Below, piece after piece: positions 6,400-11,831 of a DNA stretch of 16,501 nt. The position numbers were made by a program, and so were the translations under genes. Every line of letters begins with the position of its first letter. The first letter of the stretch is position 1. This stretch comes from Candidatus Nomurabacteria bacterium CG_4_10_14_0_2_um_filter_30_12. GTDB taxonomy: Bacteria > Patescibacteriota > Minisyncoccia > Phycocordibacterales > UBA9973. The notes under the pieces are model-generated. The model was not told the origin of the DNA. It saw nothing but the letters and a program-made list of their open reading frames with translations, and did no database searches. The stretch lies in assembly GCA_002792755.1 (NCBI GenBank), contig PFOY01000036.1, forward strand, positions 1 through 16,501, read 5' to 3'.

Positions 6400-6996
6400 C
6401 TATTTGCCGAAGCGGAGAGCAGGACGGTCGGAGTCCCAGTGGAAGTCCAACCAGAGCCAGTACACCACGACCCTGCCACCGTACCCGTAGAGATACGGGA
6501 CAACGAGGCTGCCGCTGGAGTACTGCACGACCGAACCCCACAGGAACACCGCCTTGCCCGCGAACAACTTGCGGAATACAGCGATGCCCTTGGCTTGAAT
6601 GGCGAGCCCATCCTGCAAGTTCAGGCAGTTGGCGAGGTTGTCGCCTTTCTGTAAGTGCTTGTAGATGGTGTTGCCCACCACGGAGCCACGCTTCTGGTCA
6701 TCGTGGAGCCACTGGTCAACCTTTGCGAGGTCGTATTCAGCGGGTCCAGCGAGTTCTAGTTCGGGGTGCTCCAACTTCTTCATCCAGTCGGGATAGCTCG
6801 GTTTGACGGAGCGGTCCACACGGATGATGAAGTCAAGCACGGGTTCGGGCGTGGGTTCGGGAAGGACCACGGGCTGAACGACGAGTTCGCCACGCAGAAA
6901 CTTCAGAGCACCTTCCTCACCGCCGAGGTTCTTCACAATGGCGTTGAGCTGACCAGCGGTCAGGTTCTGGGACGCAAAATCCATTTTCGTTTCCAT
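6400..6996 (-). CDS. DGR target protein with C-terminal variable C-type-lectin-like domain
   Basis: The 198-residue protein has an N-terminal helical segment (QNLTAGQLNAIVKNLGGEEG), which recurs from memory at the start of many short Patescibacteria proteins. A Pro-rich linker (VVLPEPTPEPVL) and a middle domain (LNLQDGLAIQAKGIAVFRKL) follow. The C-terminal VR is at residues ~156-197, containing WGSVVQ and VPYLY nearby and ending RPALRFGK. Its Trp/Gly pattern fits the CLec-type ligand-binding fold of DGR variable proteins. Fourteen VR residues differ from the TR, mostly Asn replaced by Tyr, Ser, Val, Leu, Phe, His, Asp or Arg. No signal peptide or membrane segment is visible, so it is cytoplasmic or exported by an unseen route. 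AAGGAG lies 9 nt before ATG 6996. G+C is far above that of the flanks. Confidence 0.93.
   Translation of the reverse strand: METKMDFASQNLTAGQLNAIVKNLGGEEGALKFLRGELVVQPVVLPEPTPEPVLDFIIRVDRSVKPSYPDWMKKLEHPELELAGPAEYDLAKVDQWLHDDQKRGSVVGNTIYKHLQKGDNLANCLNLQDGLAIQAKGIAVFRKLFAGKAVFLWGSVVQYSSGSLVVPYLYGYGGRVVVYWLWLDFHWDSDRPALRFGK
6404..6530 (-). repeat. DGR variable repeat (VR)
   Basis: This is the 127-bp partner of the TR at 5863-5989, forming the 3' end of the target gene. The stop codon TAG (6402-6400) follows it within 1 nt. The identical terminal 18 nt, TGCTCTCCGCTTCGGCAA on the coding strand, are the likely initiation-of-mutagenic-homing site. Substituted plus-strand positions include 6425, 6426, 6429, 6435 and 6441-6444. 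Confidence 0.96.
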
Positions 6997-7004
6997 AACA
7001 TTTT

Positions 7005-7026
7005 TCTCCTTGGGCTAATTTGCCCA
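7005..7026 (-). promoter_or_regulatory. Shine-Dalgarno with adjoining hairpin for the DGR target
   Basis: AAGGAG (7010-7005 on the minus strand) is 9 nt from ATG 6996. It is directly preceded by a 5-bp hairpin, TGGGC (7026-7022) with GCCCA (7015-7011). A clear ribosome site contrasts with the leaderless look of several neighbours and supports foreign origin. Confidence 0.65.
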
Positions 7027-7066
7027 TTTTCGTTTTCCTCTAATCCGAGGATGGAACTCTGACCAA

Positions 7067-7120
7067 AGTAGTCATAGCCAGAAAACACCGAATAATCGGG
7101 ACCTTTTGGCTATGACTACT
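7067..7120 (-). repeat. 14-bp inverted repeat in the target leader
   Basis: AGTAGTCATAGCCA (7067-7080) and TGGCTATGACTACT (7107-7120) are perfect inverted copies. Between them lies a 26-nt loop with an inner CCGA/TCGG pair (7088-7091 with 7096-7099). It lies inside the predicted 5' untranslated leader. No good T-tract follows on the minus strand, so it is not an ordinary terminator. Confidence 0.75.
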
Positions 7121-7161
7121 GCTTTTGTAAGTAGCTTATCAATGAACATTTTACGGGTTAT

Positions 7162-7191
7162 ATTATACTATACAATAGGGGTATTTGTCAA
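7162..7191 (-). promoter_or_regulatory. Consensus sigma-70 promoter of the DGR target
   Basis: On the minus strand, a perfect TTGACA (7191-7186) and a perfect TATAAT (7167-7162) are separated by 18 nt. Transcription should start near 7155, giving a leader of about 158 nt before ATG 6996. It is the best-matching promoter in the window. Confidence 0.85.
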
Positions 7192-7209
7192 ATACATTTT
7201 CCAAAAAAA

Positions 7210-7584
7210 TTAGTCTGACTTGTTTACAGCAAAGAAGGTGCTTAATCTTTCCACTGTCTCCTTTTGAAACTCACTCTCTGTATCTTTCACCTCTTTCTTG
7301 TGTTTTATTGTAGAAAAAACAATATGTTTACCGTTTATGGCATACATAACCCTTAAACCATAGCGTGGTCCTTGATTATCAACAGCCCATCTTATTTTCC
7401 AAAGAACCCAGTCAGCTGATAAAAATGGCTGTTGACCATTTTTATAGTTGTTAGGTATTTCATTAGGGTTATTGAACTTATTTTTTATAGTGTTTGAAAT
7501 CTGTCTTAGAAGTGGGATTGCCGATACCTTTTCGGAAATAGATAGTTTCTCAAACTCTTCAGGAGTTATATCACATTGAAGCAA
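7210..7584 (-). CDS. RelE/ParE-superfamily toxin-like protein, start unclear
   Basis: The C-terminal part of this 124-residue frame reads WVLWKIRWAVDNQG, then RYGLRVMYAINGKHIVFSTI and HKKEV. This is the strand pattern of RelE/ParE-type ribosome-dependent nucleases or toxins. The first possible start is TTG 7584, without a ribosome site. The frame stays open upstream into the tRNA-Asp terminator and reads FWKDVKKLSKQVKPS, a plausible RelE N-terminal helix, yet no ATG, GTG or TTG is found there. The gene may therefore be truncated at its 5' end by the tRNA unit, or use an unusual start. No antitoxin gene is adjacent. The call rests on pattern memory, and activity is doubtful. Confidence 0.55.
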   Translation of the reverse strand: MLQCDITPEEFEKLSISEKVSAIPLLRQISNTIKNKFNNPNEIPNNYKNGQQPFLSADWVLWKIRWAVDNQGPRYGLRVMYAINGKHIVFSTIKHKKEVKDTESEFQKETVERLSTFFAVNKSD

Positions 7585-7625
7585 AGAGGGTTTTACTTGT
7601 TTAGAAAGTTTCTTTACATCTTTCC

Positions 7626-7657
7626 AAAAACGGCAAAAGGAGGTTTTTGACCTCCTT
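7626..7657 (-). terminator. Terminator of the tRNA-Asp transcript
   Basis: AAGGAGGT (7637-7644) and ACCTCCTT (7650-7657) form a perfect 8-bp stem with a 5-nt loop. On the minus strand TTTTGCCGTTTTT follows. It begins about 13 nt after the tRNA 3' end and closes the endonuclease/tRNA transcription unit. Confidence 0.8.
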
Positions 7658-7669
7658 CGTCCGATGATG

Positions 7670-7741
7670 CGCGGCTGATGGGTGCTGACCCCACGACCTC
7701 TCGCGTGACAGGCGAGTGTTCCACCGTTGAACTACAGCCGC
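7670..7741 (-). tRNA. tRNA-Asp (GTC)
   Basis: The cloverleaf is complete. It has acceptor GCGGCTG/CAGCCGC, D-arm GTTC/GAAC, anticodon stem CTCGC/GCGAG with loop CTGTCAC (anticodon GTC), T-stem GTGGG/CCCAT and discriminator G73, as expected for tRNA-Asp. The T-loop is GTCAGCA instead of TTCRANY, with G at 54 and G at 58, which loses the usual T54-A58 pair. CCA is not encoded in full; only CA follows the discriminator. T8-A9-G10 serve as the stop codon of the upstream endonuclease gene, so the two genes overlap by 10 nt. A terminator follows. Confidence 0.9.
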
Positions 7742-8421
7742 AAATTATTAAATTTTTCAAAAATTATCTTTTTCCTATTAAGTAATAACCCTGAAAAATC
7801 CTTTATATTATCATTATACATTAAATTATATAATTTCAAAGTACTTAAAGTACTAAATTGTAATCGATAAAATCGTCGTTTTTTAGATTTATAAATACAA
7901 CCACCAAATACACCAATTAAATTAAGCCTATTTTGTAACTCTTTTAAAAAATTATAAGAACATGAAGTAAAAGCAGTAAAAATAACAGGAGTCTTATGCT
8001 TCCTCTCTTTATGAACAAAACCCATCCAAATACTTCCATCACCATCAAAATATCCCCGAACAAAATCTGGAAAATATTTTTTAGATATGTTTGGTATTGC
8101 TAAACTTTTTGTCTTTCTTTCAGAAAAACCTAAATTGCGTAAATCATCACACATTTCAAAACTACCGATTTGAAGTCTATATATAATACTTTCATTTGGT
8201 TTGTTTTTACTTGGTAAACGAATACTAATTTTATGTTCCGCTTCAATGACTTTTTTTATACTTTTCAAAAGCTCTTTATCTATAATCTGAATACACCAAA
8301 ACTGTCCTCCTCTTTTATTCACAGTAATATATCCATCTGCTGCAAAAAATCCTAAAACATAAGCCATATCTCTAGTCCATTTTTTAAAAAAATCTTTATT
8401 TACCTTTTTATAAATAGGCAT
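7732..8421 (-). CDS. LAGLIDADG homing endonuclease, ending inside tRNA-Asp
   Basis: The 229-residue protein carries two LAGLIDADG helices: YVLGFFAADGYI (catalytic Asp29) and FVRGYFDGDGSI (catalytic Asp128). They are spaced as in single-chain two-motif enzymes, and each is followed by beta strands with Lys/Arg suited to DNA contact. Such enzymes cut long target sites and spread their own genes. It is free-standing, with no sign of an intron or intein around it. The stop TAG is T8-A9-G10 of tRNA-Asp, and the final residues Leu-Arg-Leu come from the tRNA's first bases. The start ATG 8421 lies 6 nt after a TATAAT, so the mRNA is probably leaderless. The target site is unknown; a tRNA boundary is an attractive guess. 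Confidence 0.88.
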   Translation of the reverse strand: MPIYKKVNKDFFKKWTRDMAYVLGFFAADGYITVNKRGGQFWCIQIIDKELLKSIKKVIEAEHKISIRLPSKNKPNESIIYRLQIGSFEMCDDLRNLGFSERKTKSLAIPNISKKYFPDFVRGYFDGDGSIWMGFVHKERKHKTPVIFTAFTSCSYNFLKELQNRLNLIGVFGGCIYKSKKRRFYRLQFSTLSTLKLYNLMYNDNIKDFSGLLLNRKKIIFEKFNNLRL

Positions 8422-8427
8422 AAATAC

Positions 8428-8433
8428 ATTATA
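8428..8433 (-). promoter_or_regulatory. -10 element of the LAGLIDADG gene
   Basis: TATAAT lies 6 nt before ATG 8421, and a second TATAAT lies further upstream. The stretch TATAATATCCTGT, then GATATAAT, closely resembles the promoter of the HTH gene at 9241-9263. It lies in the 58-nt gap after the CAU tRNA, so it could also drive tRNA-Asp. Confidence 0.6.
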
Positions 8434-8479
8434 TCTCGTGACAGGATATTATACTAACCAATATATAATTAAATTTTTG

Positions 8480-8550
8480 TGCCGGTAAATGGAATTGAAC
8501 CATTTTTTGTGCTTTATGAGTGCACTGTTCTACCATTGAACTATACCGGC
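8480..8550 (-). tRNA. tRNA with CAT anticodon (elongator Met or Ile2)
   Basis: The acceptor is GCCGGTA/TACCGGC, the D-arm GTTC/GAAC, the anticodon loop CTCATAA (anticodon CAT), and the T-arm AATGG-TTCAATT-CCATT is canonical. The discriminator is A. The lowest anticodon-stem pair (31-39) is A-A and hence open. The fully paired acceptor stem excludes an initiator. Elongator Met and lysidine-dependent Ile cannot be told apart here. CCA is not fully encoded. Bases 8-10 (TAG) are the stop codon of the upstream HTH gene. Confidence 0.88.
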
Positions 8551-9233
8551 AAAATATCTTCCTTAATTGCCTTAATTAAGCCAAGCATTCTATACTTTAA
8601 ATTCATTCCCTTTCTTACAGCTAATCTACATATACCATAGTAATTTTCGTAATTATCATATACCTTATTTACTTTTGTATTTACATAATAAGGCTTTCTG
8701 AATTGACTATTTTGTAATTGTAGCAGTTTTTTCCAGAAATTCAAGACCTTATCTATTCTCTCCTCATGGATCCTATTAATCTGAATTGAACATACAATTT
8801 CTTCAAGTGGTATATGTAAAACATTTATCAAAAATAATTTCATGACTAAAATCATTTCTGGATCTGAATTTATAAATATAAAACCAGAGGTACGGTCACT
8901 TTTTGACCCTTCACTCCAATACAAAGCAATTGCAATTAATAATAATTCTCTTTTAGAAATCTTTCTAATAAGTTTTCTTCCTAAAATATTTGCATCTTTA
9001 ATGGCGTTAATTCTTTTATTTTTATTCATCTGAGCCCCGATTAGTCTACCTTTTTGTGTTTTAAATATATGTTCTTTTTTAATTTTTTTATATTGTTCTT
9101 CTGTAAGAATTATATCTCTACACCAAAGGCTAACTGTACTTTTTGAAAGCCCTAGCTTTTTTTTAATTTCATTAATTGGATACCCTTCTCTTCTTAATTT
9201 TTGAGCTTCTCCTTTTAACTCATATTTAGACAT
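8541..9233 (-). CDS. HTH plus LAGLIDADG-like protein, ending inside the CAU tRNA
   Basis: The 230-residue basic protein starts with an HTH (residues ~8-40, EGYPINEIKKKLGLSKSTVS). After a Lys-rich link it contains ALYWSEGSK (residues ~103-111), then FIFINSDPEMILVMKLFL. That pairing resembles one LAGLIDADG half-domain, with Glu108 near the usual catalytic Asp, so it looks like a divergent LAGLIDADG relative with its own DNA-binding domain. A purely regulatory role is possible. Its stop TAG is T8-A9-G10 of the downstream tRNA, and the last residues Leu-Pro-Val come from the tRNA's first bases, exactly as in the neighbouring endonuclease. ATG 9233 lies 7 nt after a TATAAT, implying a leaderless mRNA. 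Family assignment is from pattern memory. Confidence 0.7.
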   Translation of the reverse strand: MSKYELKGEAQKLRREGYPINEIKKKLGLSKSTVSLWCRDIILTEEQYKKIKKEHIFKTQKGRLIGAQMNKNKRINAIKDANILGRKLIRKISKRELLLIAIALYWSEGSKSDRTSGFIFINSDPEMILVMKLFLINVLHIPLEEIVCSIQINRIHEERIDKVLNFWKKLLQLQNSQFRKPYYVNTKVNKVYDNYENYYGICRLAVRKGMNLKYRMLGLIKAIKEDILPV

Positions 9234-9240
9234 ATATGAT

Positions 9241-9246
9241 ATTATA
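9241..9246 (-). promoter_or_regulatory. -10 element of the HTH/LAGLIDADG-like gene
   Basis: TATAAT lies 7 nt before ATG 9233, and the upstream stretch TATAATACCTGTGATATAAT (9260-9241) matches the LAGLIDADG gene promoter apart from a short insertion there. No -35 consensus is evident. The element probably also transcribes the CAU tRNA. Confidence 0.6.
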
Positions 9247-9283
9247 TCACAGGTATTATAATAAATCCAAATACAAAAACAAG

Positions 9284-9310
9284 TTGCAAATTATATAGAT
9301 TTAATATAAT
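9284..9310 (+). promoter_or_regulatory. Promoter of the initiator tRNA
   Basis: TTGCAA (9284-9289) and TATAAT (9305-9310) are 15 nt apart (17 nt if TAATAT is used as the -10). The predicted start is only a few bases before tRNA position 1 at 9322. It is divergent from the HTH gene promoter. Confidence 0.6.
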
Positions 9311-9321
9311 ATAGCTTATAT

Positions 9322-9392
9322 AGCGGGGTAGAGAAGAGGTATCTCGTAAGGCTCATAACCTTAAGACTCACGTTCGATTCGTGACCCCGCAA
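9322..9392 (+). tRNA. Initiator tRNA-fMet (CAT)
   Basis: The acceptor has A1 opposite A72 (unpaired, the initiator hallmark), then GCGGGG/CCCCGC. The D-arm is GAGA/TCTC, the anticodon arm TAAGG-CTCATAA-CCTTA, and the T-arm TCACG-TTCGATT-CGTGA. The body closely resembles E. coli fMet. The three G-C pairs normally at 29-31/39-41 are reduced to two, because pair 29-41 is A-T. Only CA, not CCA, follows A73. Confidence 0.93.
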
Positions 9393-9438
9393 CAATAAAA
9401 TCTTCCTCTACTTTTAAAGGAGAGAATTTGAGATGAAG

Positions 9439-10071
9439 TTATATATATCCAAACTCTTGAAAAATTTGCTCATAAAGAGCAATCACTCTTTTTGCTTCAT
9501 GTAATGAAATCTCAAAAGAAGAACCTTCATGAGCTATTTTATTTCTTATATTATGTACTTCCCAAGCAGAATTAAGACTACGAAAACTGTCTCTATCTAC
9601 TTCTTTTAATTTATCTCCCATGGTTTCCCCTTTAAATCCTAATTTGATTAATAAATCAAAAAGCATTAAATCAGCTTCAATAATTGCTAATTTCCAATCA
9701 TTTTCATTTATTGAAAAAAGATAATCTAAAACTTTCTTCCATCGTTCATTTTTAAACACTCCACTAAACTGTATTTCTTTTTCTTTTAAAGCTTGATTGT
9801 GAGCATATTCAGCTATCTCATGATGTAAATGTTCATGTTCTTTTTTTCTAATTTCAAACATTCTTATAGTAGTATAAACGATGATAGCTATAAAAAAAAC
9901 AGCAAAAATAGAAACAATAGTATAAAAAATTTCTAATGTTTTTGCTGTTAAAACATAACTTAAAATATCATAACCTTGATCAAATAAATATTGTGGATTA
10001 AAAAATTTAGAACCTAAAACAGAATCCTTTATCAAAGGATTAGTACTATTATATGTATCTGCAGAATTCAT
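9439..10071 (-). CDS. Membrane protein with HEPN-like Rx4H motif
   Basis: The 210-residue protein has one membrane segment at about residues 48-70 (IFYTIVSIFAVFFIAIIVY), then a charged, His-rich helix (KKEHEHLHHEIAEYAHNQ). The helical cytoplasmic domain includes NDWKLAIIEADLMLFDLLI and WEVHNIRNKIAHEG. The RNKIAH sequence (Arg about 176, His about 181) fits the Rx4H signature of HEPN nucleases and related helical domains. Similar membrane proteins are, from memory, common hypotheticals in Patescibacteria. Its ATG follows the gatA stop after 1 nt, so it is the last gene of the lemA-htpX-gatC-gatA run. A nuclease role is only suggested by the motif; a structural helical domain is equally possible. 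Confidence 0.6.
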   Translation of the reverse strand: MNSADTYNSTNPLIKDSVLGSKFFNPQYLFDQGYDILSYVLTAKTLEIFYTIVSIFAVFFIAIIVYTTIRMFEIRKKEHEHLHHEIAEYAHNQALKEKEIQFSGVFKNERWKKVLDYLFSINENDWKLAIIEADLMLFDLLIKLGFKGETMGDKLKEVDRDSFRSLNSAWEVHNIRNKIAHEGSSFEISLHEAKRVIALYEQIFQEFGYI

Positions 10072-10072
10072 A

Positions 10073-11503
10073 TTATTTATTATCTCCTAAATCTTTTTCA
10101 ATGGCAAATAAAGATTCATCTGAAAATGCTGGCCCAACAAATTGTACACCTATGGGTAAACCAATACTAGATAAGCTAGAAGGTATAGAAATAGCAGGAA
10201 TACCCGCAATATTTGCTGATACAGTAAAAATATCTTCCAAATACATTTGTAGTGGATTTTTTTTCTCACCAAATTTAAATGCTGCTGTAGGAGCTGTCGG
10301 AGTCATAACAAAATCTACTTCTTTAAAAATATCTTCATATTCTTTTATGATAGCTCTGCGAACCTTCCAGGCTTTATTATAATAAGCATCATAATATCCA
10401 TGTGATAAAACATAAGTACCAAGAATTATTCTTCTTTTAGTTTCAGAACCAAAACCAATAGATTTACTTTTTTTATAACTATCAAAAATATTATCCCCTT
10501 CTTTTCGTAATCCATATCTTACACCATCTAATCGTGAAAGATTAGTAGAGACTTCTGCCGGCATTATTATATAATAAACAGGTAAAGAATATTCTAAAAG
10601 AGGCATAACAACATCTTTTATTTCATATCCTTTATTTTTTAATTTTTCTAATGATTCTTCAAAACTTTTCAGCACTTCTATATCAACTCCATCTTTCAAA
10701 AAATCTCTTGGAACACCAACAACTTTCTTGTCGGGTGTTGGACACCCGACAATCGGGTGTCCAACACCCGACAATGAAAAATCTACAGAAGTGCTATCCA
10801 TTTCATCATATCTTACAATACAATCAAAAATTATTTTTGCATCTCGGCTCGTCTTTGCAAAAGGACCTATCTGGTCAAGAGAAGAAGACATTGCAGTAAG
10901 TCCAGAACGTGAAACAACACCATAAGTAGGCTTCATTCCTACAAGTCCACAAAATGATGCAGGCTGACGAATAGACCCTCCTGTATCAGACCCTAGGGCT
11001 CCTAAAGCCATACCAGAAGCGACAGCAGCAGCTGAACCACCAGAAGAACCACCAGGAACTCTAGACGGATCAATCGGGTTTTTAACTGGACCATACGCAG
11101 AATTTTCTGTCGAAGAACCCATGGCAAATTCATCCATATTTGTCCTACCAATCAAAACAGCTCCAGCTTCTTTTAATTTTTTAATTACAAAAGCATCATA
11201 ACTCGCAACATAATTTTCTAATATCTTAGATCCTGAACTCACAACATACCCTGTTATAAGAATATTATCTTTTATTGCTATCGGTATACCTGTTAGCTCT
11301 GTTCCTTTTCCATTTTTTATCATTTCATCAGCTTTTTTTGATTGTTCTATAGCATCATTAAAAACTTCAAGAAAAACATTTAATTCTTTATTTTTCTCTT
11401 CTATGTTTTTTAAACAAGCAGATACTAAATCTACAGAAGTTAATTCTCCTTTTTTCATCATCTCTCCTGCTTTTTCTATTGTAAGTTCTTTTATATTTAA
11501 CAT
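10073..11503 (-). CDS. gatA: Aspartyl/glutamyl-tRNA(Asn/Gln) amidotransferase subunit A
   Basis: The 476-residue protein is the amidase subunit of GatCAB. It releases ammonia from glutamine for conversion of misacylated Glu-tRNA(Gln) or Asp-tRNA(Asn). The Ser-cisSer-Lys triad is visible: Lys in IAIKDNI (about residue 76), the serine-rich amidase signature VPGGSSGGSAAAVASG, and GSDTGGSIRQPASFCG with the nucleophile. Length and order are normal except for about 15 extra residues near 243-258 (SGVGHPIVGCPTPD), encoded by a near-perfect palindrome. It follows gatC by 33 nt. gatB is not in the window. Confidence 0.96.
   Translation of the reverse strand: MLNIKELTIEKAGEMMKKGELTSVDLVSACLKNIEEKNKELNVFLEVFNDAIEQSKKADEMIKNGKGTELTGIPIAIKDNILITGYVVSSGSKILENYVASYDAFVIKKLKEAGAVLIGRTNMDEFAMGSSTENSAYGPVKNPIDPSRVPGGSSGGSAAAVASGMALGALGSDTGGSIRQPASFCGLVGMKPTYGVVSRSGLTAMSSSLDQIGPFAKTSRDAKIIFDCIVRYDEMDSTSVDFSLSGVGHPIVGCPTPDKKVVGVPRDFLKDGVDIEVLKSFEESLEKLKNKGYEIKDVVMPLLEYSLPVYYIIMPAEVSTNLSRLDGVRYGLRKEGDNIFDSYKKSKSIGFGSETKRRIILGTYVLSHGYYDAYYNKAWKVRRAIIKEYEDIFKEVDFVMTPTAPTAAFKFGEKKNPLQMYLEDIFTVSANIAGIPAISIPSSLSSIGLPIGVQFVGPAFSDESLFAIEKDLGDNK
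10728..10774. repeat. 47-bp palindromic element inside gatA
   Basis: Two perfect 22-nt arms (10728-10749 and 10753-10774) flank a 3-nt centre. The arms themselves contain smaller GGGTGTTGGACACCC-type palindromes. The element is read in frame as LSGVGHPIVGCPTPD within GatA, between SVDFS and KKVVGVPRD, where typical GatA has a shorter variable loop. It resembles, in concept, the protein-inserted palindromic elements known from Rickettsia. Confidence 0.85.
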
Positions 11504-11536
11504 ACCATTTTACTGTTAGATTTTTTAAAAATCACA

Positions 11537-11809
11537 TCATAAAATCTTTTTTACCTTCAAAAACCCATCTTGTGAATCTGGAAATTGATTAATTATTAAA
11601 TCTCTAGAAAAAACTGAATTTTTTATCTCATCTTCTCTCCAAACATTTCTCAGATTATATTCTGGTAATATATCATCTACCTCTACACTTTCTATCTGTT
11701 TAACATAAGATAAAATACCATCTAAATCTTTTAGAAGCCCTTCTTTTTCATCATTAGATAATTCAATTTTTGCTAATTCAGCAAGTTTTTCTATATCCTT
11801 AATCTCCAT
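11537..11809 (-). CDS. gatC: Aspartyl/glutamyl-tRNA amidotransferase subunit C
   Basis: The ~90-residue protein is the small GatCAB subunit that wraps around GatA and stabilises it. The typical start MEIKDIEKLAELAKIELSND and the later ILSYVKQIESVEVDDILPEY and WREDE are visible. ATG 11809 was chosen because family members begin with this helix. The longer frame to 11842 would overlap htpX and add unrelated residues. A GAGG stretch lies upstream. It sits between htpX and gatA on one probable transcript. Confidence 0.92.
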   Translation of the reverse strand: MEIKDIEKLAELAKIELSNDEKEGLLKDLDGILSYVKQIESVEVDDILPEYNLRNVWREDEIKNSVFSRDLIINQFPDSQDGFLKVKKIL

Positions 11810-11831
11810 ATATAAACAGTATACCTCAATA

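Noticed and set aside
6216..6806. Several long open frames on both strands over the DGR target
   Set aside because: They arise because the region is G+C-rich; their Cys/Ser/Arg/Pro-rich translations look like noise, while the 198-residue target frame has TR/VR and family evidence.
4375..7674. ATGCGCGG shared by 4375-4382 and the tRNA-Asp 3' end (7667-7674) as attachment sites
   Set aside because: Only eight bases match and no integrase is present; chance is a sufficient explanation.
7732..8421. LAGLIDADG gene as part of an intron or intein
   Set aside because: No flanking split gene, no intein splice motifs, and tRNA-Asp is uninterrupted.
10053..10899. Plus-strand frames over gatA
   Set aside because: They are antisense shadows of gatA; one reads the palindrome, which encodes a similar peptide on both strands by symmetry.
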